Assembly: GCF_027531705.1 (NCBI RefSeq)
Contig: NZ_JAPZSP010000001.1
Location: forward strand, 43,556-107,555
DNA length: 64,000 bases
From: Flavobacterium sp.
GTDB taxonomy: Bacteria > Bacteroidota > Bacteroidia > Flavobacteriales > Flavobacteriaceae
Reading direction: 5' to 3'
Both the position numbers and the translations under genes were made by a program. Below the pieces are notes generated by a model, which worked only from the letters and a program-made list of their open reading frames with translations, did no database searches and was not told the DNA's origin. Below, one piece after another: positions 1 through 8,462 of this stretch; positions within the stretch are counted from its first letter, which is position 1, and each line of letters begins with the position of its first letter.

Positions 1-57
1 TTTTATGTAACAATTTAAACACTACTGTATCAAAAGTAAAACTTTAAAAAAAATATC

Positions 58-894
58 ATGAAAACAAAATCATTATTACTCGTATTCGTTTCTGTGTTAA
101 TTACACAAATTTCAACAGCTCAAAAATCGTTTTCTGTTTCGGTAAAAGGAAAAGGAGAACCAATTTTACTATTTCCTGGTTTTGGATGTACTGGCGAATT
201 GTGGGATGAAACTGTTGCTGAATTGTCAAAAACAAATGAATGTCACATTTTTACATTTGCAGGTTTTGGAAATGTACCCCCTATTGAAACACCATGGTTA
301 TCATCTATAAAAGATGAAATTATAAGTTATGTAAAAGAAAAAAAATTAAAAAAACCAACACTTTTGGGGCATAGTTTAGGTGGAACTTTGAGTCTTTGGT
401 TGGCATCATTAGAAACTGAATTATTTAAAAAAGCTATTTTAGTTGACGCATTACCTGCAACAGCTGCTTTGATGATTCCAAACTACAAAGGAGAAATCAT
501 TGAATATGACAATCCACAAAGTAAAATGATACTTCAAATGGATAAAAACAGTTTTTATACTATGAATTCACAATCTGTTGCTTACATGTGTCTAAACAAA
601 GAAAAACATAAAGTTATTAGTAATTGGATGAATATGGCTGATAGAAAAACATATGTTCATGGTTATATTGATATGCTTAACTTAGATTTGAGAAAAGAAA
701 TTGCAAAAATTAAAATTCCTGTCGTAATTTTAGCAGCAACTAGTTTAGGTATAGATGTAGTGAAAAATACATATGCAACGCAATATCAAAATTTACCTAC
801 TGTTAAAATTCTTTATGCAGAAAATGCTGCTCACTTTGTAATGTATGATCAACCTGATTGGTTCATCGAAAATGTTAAACTAGCACTAAATTAA
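58..894 (+). CDS. Secreted alpha/beta hydrolase
   Basis: This 278-residue protein belongs to the alpha/beta hydrolase fold; its substrate is unknown. Residues 1-21 form a signal peptide ending in a TAQ-type site, so the enzyme is probably periplasmic or surface-bound. The nucleophile elbow GHSLGG puts the catalytic Ser at about residue 106. The oxyanion region is around PGFG (40-43), and a His in an AAHF segment near 259 fits the triad; I cannot place the acid with certainty. The next gene, an ECF sigma factor, starts one base after this stop codon, so the two are very likely co-transcribed. Family assignment is firm; the reaction is not known. Confidence 0.9.
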   Translation: MKTKSLLLVFVSVLITQISTAQKSFSVSVKGKGEPILLFPGFGCTGELWDETVAELSKTNECHIFTFAGFGNVPPIETPWLSSIKDEIISYVKEKKLKKPTLLGHSLGGTLSLWLASLETELFKKAILVDALPATAALMIPNYKGEIIEYDNPQSKMILQMDKNSFYTMNSQSVAYMCLNKEKHKVISNWMNMADRKTYVHGYIDMLNLDLRKEIAKIKIPVVILAATSLGIDVVKNTYATQYQNLPTVKILYAENAAHFVMYDQPDWFIENVKLALN

Positions 895-895
895 A

Positions 896-1381
896 GTGAA
901 AAAGGAAGAACAATTCAATCAAATTTTTCAAGAGCATTACCCAAAAGTATTTCGACTTTGTAAGGGTTATTTTAATGGTGATGAGTATTTTGCAGATGAT
1001 GCTACACAAGAAGTATTCATAAAAGTTTGGGAGAAGCTTGAGCAATTTAGAAATGAATCAAGCATCAGTACTTGGATATATAGAATAACCGTAAATACAT
1101 GTTTGCTTTATTTAAGGAAGGAAAAAACTAAAAAAGAAGTTTCAACTGATTCTTTCCCGATACTACAAATAGATGATTATTCCGAAGAAAAAGAAGTGAA
1201 ACTTAAAAAAATGTACGAATGCATCCAAAAATTAGATGAAACTGGGAAAATGATTATCCTTATGGTCTTGGAAGGAATTGACTACGACAAAATATCAGAA
1301 GTAGTAGGAATAAGCGAAGAAACGCTTAGAGTGAGAATTCACAGAATTAAAAAAAGTTTAACTCAATGCATACAACAATGA
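896..1381 (+). CDS. ECF-type RNA polymerase sigma factor
   Basis: This 161-residue protein has the two-domain layout of extracytoplasmic-function sigma factors. Region 2 lies at about residues 8-75 (QEVFIKVWEKL and WIYRITVNTC motifs) and region 4 at about 105-158, with a helix-turn-helix around GISEETLRVRIHR. It would direct RNA polymerase to a small regulon. The start is GTG, one base after the hydrolase stop, which indicates translational coupling. Its stop overlaps the ATG of the following membrane protein gene in an ATGA arrangement. No classical zinc-binding anti-sigma protein is adjacent; the membrane protein is the only candidate regulator seen. Confidence 0.93.
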   Translation: MKKEEQFNQIFQEHYPKVFRLCKGYFNGDEYFADDATQEVFIKVWEKLEQFRNESSISTWIYRITVNTCLLYLRKEKTKKEVSTDSFPILQIDDYSEEKEVKLKKMYECIQKLDETGKMIILMVLEGIDYDKISEVVGISEETLRVRIHRIKKSLTQCIQQ

Positions 1382-1950
1382 AAACATTTGAAAATTTACA
1401 AGATATTTGGAACCAACAAAATGACTTCAATACAAATAAAACAGCTTCAGAACTAATAAAAAAATCAGAGGAACATAGAAAAAAAATAAAATTAAATCAT
1501 ATTGCAACACTTATTATAATTGGCATTACAACTTTAATATTACTATGTTATTTTATTTGGTTAGGAATTTACTCGGTTTCTATTTTTACAATAGGTTTAG
1601 GTTTGATGATTAGTTCATTGATTTTAAGAATCATTTTGGAATTGATAAGTGTTAAAAAATTTAATACTTTAAATATTGAAACATCTTTATTAGAGTATAG
1701 CAAAAATGCAGCATTATTTTACACATGGAGAAAAGGTATTCACTTTATTGCAACGCCAATTATTTACATAGTATATACAATTGGGTTTTCGCTATTAATA
1801 CCAACGTTTCAAGAACAATTTTCTACACCTTTTTTCATCTATCTTCTAATAAGCGGCTACGGATTTCTGATAGTTTTTGCGTTCTTTCTAAACAAAAAAT
1901 TAAAAAAAGAAATGAAAATTTTAGCTTTCTTAAAAAATATTGAATACTAA
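1378..1950 (+). CDS. Membrane protein, possible partner of the ECF sigma factor
   Basis: This protein of about 190 residues has a short cytoplasmic N-terminus containing an LQDIWNQQN segment, followed by about four hydrophobic membrane spans. I prefer the ATG at 1378, which overlaps the sigma factor stop codon as ATGA, over the ATG at 1366 four codons upstream. The position directly behind an ECF sigma gene suggests a membrane-bound regulator such as an anti-sigma factor, but no HxxxCxxC zinc motif is visible, so that role is inferred from context only. A strong hairpin follows the gene. Confidence 0.8.
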   Translation: MKTFENLQDIWNQQNDFNTNKTASELIKKSEEHRKKIKLNHIATLIIIGITTLILLCYFIWLGIYSVSIFTIGLGLMISSLILRIILELISVKKFNTLNIETSLLEYSKNAALFYTWRKGIHFIATPIIYIVYTIGFSLLIPTFQEQFSTPFFIYLLISGYGFLIVFAFFLNKKLKKEMKILAFLKNIEY

Positions 1951-1953
1951 AAA

Positions 1954-1985
1954 ATGCCCCAAATAGTGTCTAACTTTTGGGGCAT
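1954..1985. terminator. Bidirectional terminator between convergent genes
   Basis: A perfect 10-base-pair stem (ATGCCCCAAA against TTTGGGGCAT) encloses a 12-base loop. On the minus strand it is followed by a run of Ts, so it fits a rho-independent terminator for parC. It can also serve the plus-strand membrane protein gene that ends at 1950. Confidence 0.8.
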
Positions 1986-2006
1986 ATTCAATGAAAGGCT
2001 TTTTTA

Positions 2007-4718
2007 TTATTCTAATGACAAAGTAATTTGTCCGTCATCATCCAATTCGGTTTGAATATCTTCGATCACACTATCTTCACCTGGAACTTCCATTTCTTCT
2101 GGAACTTCTTCTACTGGTTCTTCATAAGGCAATGGTTCCAAAAGATTGACTTGTTTTAATTTATCAGTCGTCAATTGATTTCCTATTGCTTTAATTCCTT
2201 TTACCGCAATAAATTGTTCTAAATCAATTGTTTGATTGTCTTTTTGAACGCCTTTTACTTTTGCAAAAATAATTTCCGCCACTGGACGCCAATCGGTAGA
2301 AACAATTTCTAATTGTGATTTTTCGTGTTCGGTGATGAAAACTTCTTCTTTATTTTCGTTTTCGACCAAAAATCGTTTAATGAAATAACGTTCCTTTTCT
2401 CCATCATAATATATTGTAGAAATAGGTTTCTTCGGATTCCATTTTTCTAGCACAATCATATCTTCATCAAAATGCGTAGTCAGTTCTGGAATAATGGTTT
2501 TCAATTTTCCAGATTGATTGATGATTAACAAACGATCATTTGGTCGGAATTCACCCAACAACTCGCCTCTTCCATCAACATTCAATCTTTGAACGGTATC
2601 ATCAAACCAAACTTTTCTCGGACGCAAAGTAGAAATTCCTTTCTCCTTCAATTCGATTTTCTTAATTGGATATTTAGTCACTGTATTTCCGCGAGAAGCA
2701 CGACCTTTTATAGCAATATCGGTAAAATCGACATCCCATTTTAGTTTTTTTACACTTCCAACTTGACGCAATAATATCGTTACAACCTCAGCTTCACCAT
2801 TTGGATTGGCAGAAAAATACAACACTTGTGAACCTGGTTTTTCTTGTGTTAAATCGTAAAATTTATCACGAGTAACACCAGAAACATTGAAACGTTTTAT
2901 AAATGTTGAACCATTTTTACCATCACGATAAATCATGTTATAAATAGTTCGCTTGTCATTTTTATCAAATACGTCAATGTGTATGATATCTTTTCCTACG
3001 AATTTTTTGTCATCTACTTTAGAAATCATCATTTTTCCATCGCGCAAGAAAACGATAACATCATCAATATCAGAACAATCGGCAACGTATTCGTCTTTTT
3101 TCAAACCTGTTCCAAAGAAACCTTCTTCTTTGTTTACATATAATTTTGTATTTCTTAAAACCACTTTGGTAGCTTCAATATTTTCAAAACTTCTCAATTC
3201 GGTTAGACGTTCGCGACCTTTTCCGTATTTCTCTTTTAATTTGGCAAAATAATCTATTGCAAAATCAATTAGATTATCTAAATGATGTTGCACTTCTTTC
3301 ATTTCGTCTTCCAATTTGGCAATAAAATCATCCGCTTTATCCGAATCGAAACGAGTAATACGAATCATCGGAATTTGGGTTAATTTCTGCAAATCTTCAT
3401 CTTCAATTTCCCGTACAAATGATTTTTTGAATGGCTCAAATCGTTTGTACATGTATTCGTAAAGTGATTCTCTATCAGAATACAATTTGAAATCAATATA
3501 CATTTCTTCACGAATGAAAATCTTTTCTAGAGTCGAGAAATGCCATTTATTTTTAAGCTCTTCTAATTGAATTTCGAGTTCTTTCTTCAATAAATCAACC
3601 GTTCTTTCAGTCGAAATTTTCAACATATCAGAAACTCCAATAAACAAAGGTTTGTTATCTTCAATCACACAGCCCAAAGGTGCCACAGATGTTTCGCACG
3701 CTGTGAAAGCATACAAAGCATCAATCGTTTTATCTGGAGAAACTCCGGGAAATAAGTGAATTAGAATCTCAACTTCTGCAGCGGTATTATCTTCAATTTT
3801 CTTGATTTTGATTTTACCTTTTTCGTTGGCTTTCAAAATACTATCAATCAAAGTCGACGTATTGGTTGAAAACGGAATTTGAGTAATCACCAATGTTTGC
3901 TTGTCCAATTGCGATATTTTGGCACGAACACGAACACGTCCGCCACGTAAACCATCGTTATAATTAGAAACATCAGCAATTCCTGCCGTTTGAAAATCTG
4001 GATATAATGTAAAAGGTTTTCCTTTTAAAATTTTAATCGAAGCATCAATCAATTCGTTGAAATTGTGAGGCAACACTTTAGTAGAAAGTCCAACCGCAAT
4101 TCCTTCTGCACCTTGAGCCAAAAGCAATGGGAATTTTACAGGAAGATTGTTCGGCTCAGCACGACGACCATCGTAAGAAACACCCCAATCGGTAATTTTT
4201 GGAGAATACAAAACTTCTAAAGCGAATTTAGATAAACGTGCCTCAATATATCTCGAAGCTGCAGCGCTATCGCCTGTTAGAATATTTCCCCAGTTTCCTT
4301 GACAATCTATAAGTAATTCTTTCTGACCAATTTGCACCATCGCATCACCAATACTCGCATCACCGTGAGGATGATACTGCATCGTATGTCCAACGACATT
4401 CGCCACTTTATTGTAACGACCATCATCCAACTCTTTCAGCGAGTGCATAATACGACGTTGCACTGGTTTGAAACCATCTTCAATAGCAGGCACAGCACGC
4501 TCGAGAATTACGTAGGAAGCATAATCCAAAAACCAATCTTTGTACATTCCTGTAACTTTGGTGATGGTATCTTCTGGATTCTCGTCGTTTTCGTAAAAGT
4601 GATTTTTGCCTGTAGAAACGATGTCCTCAAAGCCTTCGTCAGCAATTTCGTCGTTGGTCGATTCTAACTCGTCGTTAGTTTCTTCTTCGTTAATGTTATC
4701 TTCTTCTTCGTCTTTCAT
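2007..4718 (-). CDS. parC: DNA topoisomerase IV subunit A
   Basis: This 903-residue protein is the DNA-cleaving subunit of topoisomerase IV, which decatenates daughter chromosomes together with ParE. An acidic N-terminal extension of about 50 residues precedes the GyrA/ParC domain. The active-site Tyr is about residue 157 in the ASRYIEARL motif, next to Arg 156. The quinolone-region motif reads HPHGDASIGD, with Ala where E. coli GyrA has Ser83 and Asp at the Asp87 position. A beta-pinwheel C-terminal domain follows, then an acidic tail. The gene lies 37 bases behind a DUF1016 gene, which itself follows parE, so the three probably form one operon. The pairing with parE supports ParC over GyrA. 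Confidence 0.95.
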   Translation of the reverse strand: MKDEEEDNINEEETNDELESTNDEIADEGFEDIVSTGKNHFYENDENPEDTITKVTGMYKDWFLDYASYVILERAVPAIEDGFKPVQRRIMHSLKELDDGRYNKVANVVGHTMQYHPHGDASIGDAMVQIGQKELLIDCQGNWGNILTGDSAAASRYIEARLSKFALEVLYSPKITDWGVSYDGRRAEPNNLPVKFPLLLAQGAEGIAVGLSTKVLPHNFNELIDASIKILKGKPFTLYPDFQTAGIADVSNYNDGLRGGRVRVRAKISQLDKQTLVITQIPFSTNTSTLIDSILKANEKGKIKIKKIEDNTAAEVEILIHLFPGVSPDKTIDALYAFTACETSVAPLGCVIEDNKPLFIGVSDMLKISTERTVDLLKKELEIQLEELKNKWHFSTLEKIFIREEMYIDFKLYSDRESLYEYMYKRFEPFKKSFVREIEDEDLQKLTQIPMIRITRFDSDKADDFIAKLEDEMKEVQHHLDNLIDFAIDYFAKLKEKYGKGRERLTELRSFENIEATKVVLRNTKLYVNKEEGFFGTGLKKDEYVADCSDIDDVIVFLRDGKMMISKVDDKKFVGKDIIHIDVFDKNDKRTIYNMIYRDGKNGSTFIKRFNVSGVTRDKFYDLTQEKPGSQVLYFSANPNGEAEVVTILLRQVGSVKKLKWDVDFTDIAIKGRASRGNTVTKYPIKKIELKEKGISTLRPRKVWFDDTVQRLNVDGRGELLGEFRPNDRLLIINQSGKLKTIIPELTTHFDEDMIVLEKWNPKKPISTIYYDGEKERYFIKRFLVENENKEEVFITEHEKSQLEIVSTDWRPVAEIIFAKVKGVQKDNQTIDLEQFIAVKGIKAIGNQLTTDKLKQVNLLEPLPYEEPVEEVPEEMEVPGEDSVIEDIQTELDDDGQITLSLE

Positions 4719-4755
4719 TTATGCTGAATATTTCAGTATCTGTTTAAATTAACTT

Positions 4756-5859
4756 CTATTTACTATTAATTAATTTTATTAAATCTTCTTTGCTTGGTAA
4801 AATTGTTTTGTATTTACTTGCAAAAATTTGTTCGTTATTATCTGGTAATGTGTATTCTACAACCAAATCACTTTTGTTTTGACAAAGTACAATTCCAATG
4901 GTTTTGTTTTCTCCTTCAAGACGCATTTCTCTGTCATAATAGTTGACATACATTTGCATTTGACCTAAATCTTGATGTTTTAATTCGCCAATTTTCAAAT
5001 CGATTAAAACAAAACTTTTTAAAACTCTATTGTAAAATACTAAATCAATGTAGAAATGTTTATCATCAAATGTAATTCGTTTTTGACGCGCGACAAAGGC
5101 AAAACCTTCACCTAATTCTAATAGAAAATGTTCTAATTTATTGATTATTTCTTGTTCTAATTCGGATTCAGAATAATTATGTAATTCTGGTAATCCTAAG
5201 AATTCTAAAATATAAGGATCTTTTATAATGTCTTTTGGTTTTTCAATAATCTGACCTTCTTCTGATAATTTTAAAACACCTTCTTTATCTCTACTTAAAG
5301 CCAATCGTGTATACAAAGCTGAATCATATTGACGTTTTAATTCACGTACACTCCAATTGTGTTTCTCAGATTCGATTTCATAGAAACTTCTTTCTTTTTC
5401 ATCATCAATTCGCATTAGAAAAGTATAATGTGACCAAGTAAGTTTAAAAAAAGATATAAGTGTTTGAAAATCAATATTTTTGAATTCCGTAGACAGTGAC
5501 TGCGTTTTTTGCGAATCCAATTCCGTAGACAGTGTCTGTGGAATTTGAATATTTAATATCCGTAAGAGCATAGTCGAATTTGAATAAATCAAATAAAATT
5601 TTCTAATTTGCTCTAAACTACTTAACGAAAACCCTTTCCCAAACTCATTTGTCAATTGTTGAGAAAGTCCTTTTAGGATTTGTTTTCCGTATTCGGCGCG
5701 TTCTTTTCCGTTTTGTTCCTCTTCGACAATCATTCTTCCAATTTCGAAATACGTGTAGGTCATTGTTGAATTTACCGTACGCAAAACTTGTTGTTGTGCA
5801 TTTTGCAATAACACAACTACTTGTTGGAATAACTCTTTATTTTGAAGTTCTTTTGACAA
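4756..5859 (-). CDS. DUF1016 (YhcG-type) PDDEXK nuclease-like protein
   Basis: This 367-residue protein matches the DUF1016/YhcG layout: a helical N-terminal domain (about 10-175, containing TWSHY) and a C-terminal PDDEXK nuclease-like domain (about 215-365). Candidate catalytic residues are Asp 272 in FYIDLVFYN and Asp287-Leu-Lys289 in VLIDLKIG, with Gln 300/302 nearby. Members are often found in restriction or defence loci, but the function is not established. It sits 10 bases after parE and 37 bases before parC on the same strand, an unusual place. Residues 109-126 hold an in-frame 12-residue repeat (TLSTELDSQKTQ then SLSTEF), matched by a DNA direct repeat. Family assignment is confident, role open. 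Confidence 0.88.
   Translation of the reverse strand: MSKELQNKELFQQVVVLLQNAQQQVLRTVNSTMTYTYFEIGRMIVEEEQNGKERAEYGKQILKGLSQQLTNEFGKGFSLSSLEQIRKFYLIYSNSTMLLRILNIQIPQTLSTELDSQKTQSLSTEFKNIDFQTLISFFKLTWSHYTFLMRIDDEKERSFYEIESEKHNWSVRELKRQYDSALYTRLALSRDKEGVLKLSEEGQIIEKPKDIIKDPYILEFLGLPELHNYSESELEQEIINKLEHFLLELGEGFAFVARQKRITFDDKHFYIDLVFYNRVLKSFVLIDLKIGELKHQDLGQMQMYVNYYDREMRLEGENKTIGIVLCQNKSDLVVEYTLPDNNEQIFASKYKTILPSKEDLIKLINSK
5483..5534. repeat. In-frame direct repeat inside the DUF1016 gene
   Basis: The 16-base word AATTCCGTAGACAGTG occurs at 5483-5498 and again at 5519-5534. The period of exactly 36 bases corresponds to a 12-residue duplication in the linker between the helical and nuclease domains. 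Confidence 0.85.
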
Positions 5860-5869
5860 AATTCTAAAT

Positions 5870-7729
5870 TTATTTCTCCACTAATTCCTTATCCAATTCC
5901 ACTTTCAGGTTGTTGATAATGAAAATCTGTCTGTCTGGCGTGTTTTTACCCATATAGAATTCTAACAACGTTTCTATTGATGTGGCTTTGTCCAACATTA
6001 CTGGATCTAATCTAATGCTTTCTCCAATGAAATGTTTGAACTCATCAGGCGAAATTTCTCCTAATCCTTTGAATCGTGTGATTTCTGGTTTTGGTTTTAG
6101 TTTTTCTATGGCATCGCGACGTTCTTCATCAGAATAACAATAGATGGTTTCTTTTTTATTTCGAACACGGAATAATGGAGTTTGTAAAATATACAAATGT
6201 CCTTCTTTTATCATTTCTGGGAAAAATTGAAGGAAAAAGGTAATCAATAACAAACGAATGTGCATTCCATCGACATCGGCATCGGTTGCAATTACGATAT
6301 TGTTGTAACGTAAATCTTCGATACTTTCTTCAATATCTAATGCCGCTTGAAGCAAATTGAATTCTTCGTTTTCGTAGACAATTTTCTTCGACATTCCGTA
6401 AGAATTCAAAGGTTTACCACGCAAACTAAAAACGGCTTGTGTATTCACATCGCGACTTTTGGTAATCGAACCCGAAGCCGAATCTCCTTCGGTAATGAAA
6501 AGTGTACTTTCTAAACTTCTTGGATTTTTAGCATCGGTTAAATGCACACGACAATCGCGTAATTTTTTATTGTGTAAACTTGCTTTTTTTGCTCTGTCTT
6601 TCGCTAATTTTCTAATTCCTGAAAGTTCTTTACGTTCGCGCTCCGCTTGTAAAATCTTGCGCAAAAGTAAATCGGCAACTTCTGGATTTTTATGTAAAAA
6701 ATTATCTAGTTTGGTTGTTATAAAATCGTGAATAAAAGTACGAACCGTCGGACCATTCGGACCAACATCGTTAGAACCCAATTTGGTTTTGGTTTGCGAT
6801 TCGAAAACTGGTTCTTCCACTTTAATGGAAACCGCAGAAACAATGGATTTACGAATATCTGAAGCTTCAAAACCTTTGTTATAATATTCACGAATGGTTT
6901 TTACAATAGCTTCACGAAAAGCGTTTAAGTGCGTTCCACCTTGTGTTGTGTTTTGTCCGTTTACAAACGAATGGTATTCTTCGGAATATTGTGACTTACT
7001 GTGCGTTAGTGCAATTTCGATATCTTCACCTTCAAGATGAATAATTGGATATTGCATATCTTCTTCCGTAATTGTTTCTTCTAATAAATCTTTTAAACCG
7101 AATTCTGAAAGGTATTTTTCACCATTGTAATATATTGTTAATCCACGATTTAGATAACAATAATTTTTGAGCATTTTGATAATATACTCGTTTCGGTATT
7201 TATAATTTTTAAAAATAACTTCGTCAGCAATGAAGGCCACTTTTGTACCTTTACGTTTTGTGGTTTCGGTAACTTCCTCTTCTACTTGAAGATTTCCTTC
7301 AGAGAATTCGGCTGCTTTTTGTTGGTTATCACGAACCGATTCCACACGGAAATAATTGGACAAAGCATTCACGGCTTTGGTACCAACTCCATTCAAACCA
7401 ACCGATTTTTTAAACGCTTTAGAATCGTATTTTCCACCGGTATTCATTTTGGAAACTACATCAACTACTTTTCCTAATGGAATTCCACGACCGTAATCGC
7501 GAACGGTTACCAATTTATCTTTGATGGTTACTTCGATCACTTTTCCTGCACCCATAACGAATTCGTCGATGCAATTGTCGATTACTTCTTTTAATAAAAT
7601 ATAAATTCCGTCATCTGGAGATGAACCGTCACCGAGTTTCCCAATGTACATTCCGGGACGCATTCGGATGTGTTCTTTCCAATCGAGTGAGCGTATATTG
7701 TCTTCGTTATATTGTGTTTCTTGAGCCAT
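5870..7729 (-). CDS. parE: DNA topoisomerase IV subunit B
   Basis: This ATPase subunit of topoisomerase IV has about 619 residues. The GHKL ATP-binding domain shows [10 protein letters not shown] and GRGIPLG motifs, followed by the transducer domain. The TOPRIM domain carries EGDSASGS and [10 protein letters not shown], which bind the magnesium used in DNA cleavage. I chose the ATG at 7729, giving [11 protein letters not shown], over an upstream ATG at 7783, because the extra 18 residues lack family character and an A-rich TTTTAAA leader precedes 7729. It heads the parE-DUF1016-parC gene set. Length and motifs fit ParE rather than GyrB. Confidence 0.95.
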   Translation of the reverse strand: MAQETQYNEDNIRSLDWKEHIRMRPGMYIGKLGDGSSPDDGIYILLKEVIDNCIDEFVMGAGKVIEVTIKDKLVTVRDYGRGIPLGKVVDVVSKMNTGGKYDSKAFKKSVGLNGVGTKAVNALSNYFRVESVRDNQQKAAEFSEGNLQVEEEVTETTKRKGTKVAFIADEVIFKNYKYRNEYIIKMLKNYCYLNRGLTIYYNGEKYLSEFGLKDLLEETITEEDMQYPIIHLEGEDIEIALTHSKSQYSEEYHSFVNGQNTTQGGTHLNAFREAIVKTIREYYNKGFEASDIRKSIVSAVSIKVEEPVFESQTKTKLGSNDVGPNGPTVRTFIHDFITTKLDNFLHKNPEVADLLLRKILQAERERKELSGIRKLAKDRAKKASLHNKKLRDCRVHLTDAKNPRSLESTLFITEGDSASGSITKSRDVNTQAVFSLRGKPLNSYGMSKKIVYENEEFNLLQAALDIEESIEDLRYNNIVIATDADVDGMHIRLLLITFFLQFFPEMIKEGHLYILQTPLFRVRNKKETIYCYSDEERRDAIEKLKPKPEITRFKGLGEISPDEFKHFIGESIRLDPVMLDKATSIETLLEFYMGKNTPDRQIFIINNLKVELDKELVEK

Positions 7730-7829
7730 TTTAAAATGTATCGATTTTGTGCTAATATAGTGCATTTCGAGCTGATTTTTCAATGGTTTTTATAGAAGTT
7801 ATTAAGAATGTTTTTGACAATTTGAAGTA

Positions 7830-7862
7830 AGAAAATAGAGAATAGAATATAGAAAATAGAGG
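7830..7862. repeat. Iterated AGAAAATAGA-type repeat, left copy
   Basis: The stretch is built from variants of AGAAAATAGA and GAGAATAGA. Similar words in inverted orientation occur at 8428-8458, so the DUF3592 gene is bracketed by the two stretches. The rest of 7730-7912 holds no gene. Confidence 0.7.
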
Positions 7863-7912
7863 ATGAATTTTGGGGATTTATTTTATATATTTGGGAATTA
7901 GAAAAGAAGAAA

Positions 7913-8398
7913 ATGAAATATCTTGACAAATATTGGAACTATTACGTTGGTATATTTGTAATATTTATGTTTGTAAAACCTGCGCTTTCATTTCTCCTAC
8001 TTGGTTTGATGATTTTTTTGAAAAGTCTTGATTATTTTATTTTCTTAAAAAACATAAAGAAAACTGGAGCTTACACAGAAGGAAAAATCATTTCTTATAA
8101 AGCTGACAGTGATGGACACAAACAGCCTTATATTCAATACAAAACAAGGGAAGGAGAAAGTTTTGTAGAAAAACCATTTTATTATGCTACTACTGATTTA
8201 AGCATATTTAAAACTTATAATGATAAAATTGATCAAAAAATATCTATTATTTACGATAAAAATATTCCAAATAGAATTATAATAGAAAGTGAAACTAATT
8301 TTAATAATTTTAGCTTAATTTTTATGCTTTTAATTGGATTTTTGTTTTGTTTAATAAGTGTTTTAAGCTTGTTAGGATATATTGAAATGAATCTATAA
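7913..8398 (+). CDS. DUF3592-like membrane protein
   Basis: This 161-residue protein has hydrophobic spans near each end (about residues 12-48 and 132-155). Between them is a soluble beta-rich segment containing TEGKIISYKADSDG and IIYDKNIPNR, which is the pattern of DUF3592 proteins. Function is unknown. It stands alone on the plus strand between two minus-strand genes and is flanked by inverted AGAAAATAGA-type repeats, so it may be a separately acquired gene; that is inference. Confidence 0.75.
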   Translation: MKYLDKYWNYYVGIFVIFMFVKPALSFLLLGLMIFLKSLDYFIFLKNIKKTGAYTEGKIISYKADSDGHKQPYIQYKTREGESFVEKPFYYATTDLSIFKTYNDKIDQKISIIYDKNIPNRIIIESETNFNNFSLIFMLLIGFLFCLISVLSLLGYIEMNL

Positions 8399-8403
8399 AA
8401 AAA

Positions 8404-8423
8404 CCGCAAAATCACTTTTGCGG
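8404..8423. terminator. Terminator hairpin, mainly for ychF
   Basis: A perfect 8-base-pair stem (CCGCAAAA against TTTTGCGG) has a 4-base loop. On the minus strand it ends in a run of seven Ts, fitting termination of ychF. It lies 5 bases after the plus-strand DUF3592 stop and may act in both directions. Confidence 0.8.
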
Positions 8424-8427
8424 CTAG

Positions 8428-8458
8428 TCTATTTTCTATTCTCTTTTTTCTATTTTCT
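8428..8458. repeat. Iterated TCTATTTTCT-type repeat, right copy
   Basis: The stretch consists of TCTATTTTCT and TATTCTCTT words, the reverse complement of the repeat at 7830-7862. It lies between the terminator hairpin and the ychF stop codon. Confidence 0.65.
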
Positions 8459-8462
8459 AAAA

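Noticed and set aside
7730..7783. Upstream ATG for parE
   Set aside because: The 18 added residues show no ParE character and the ATG at 7729 gives the expected N-terminus.
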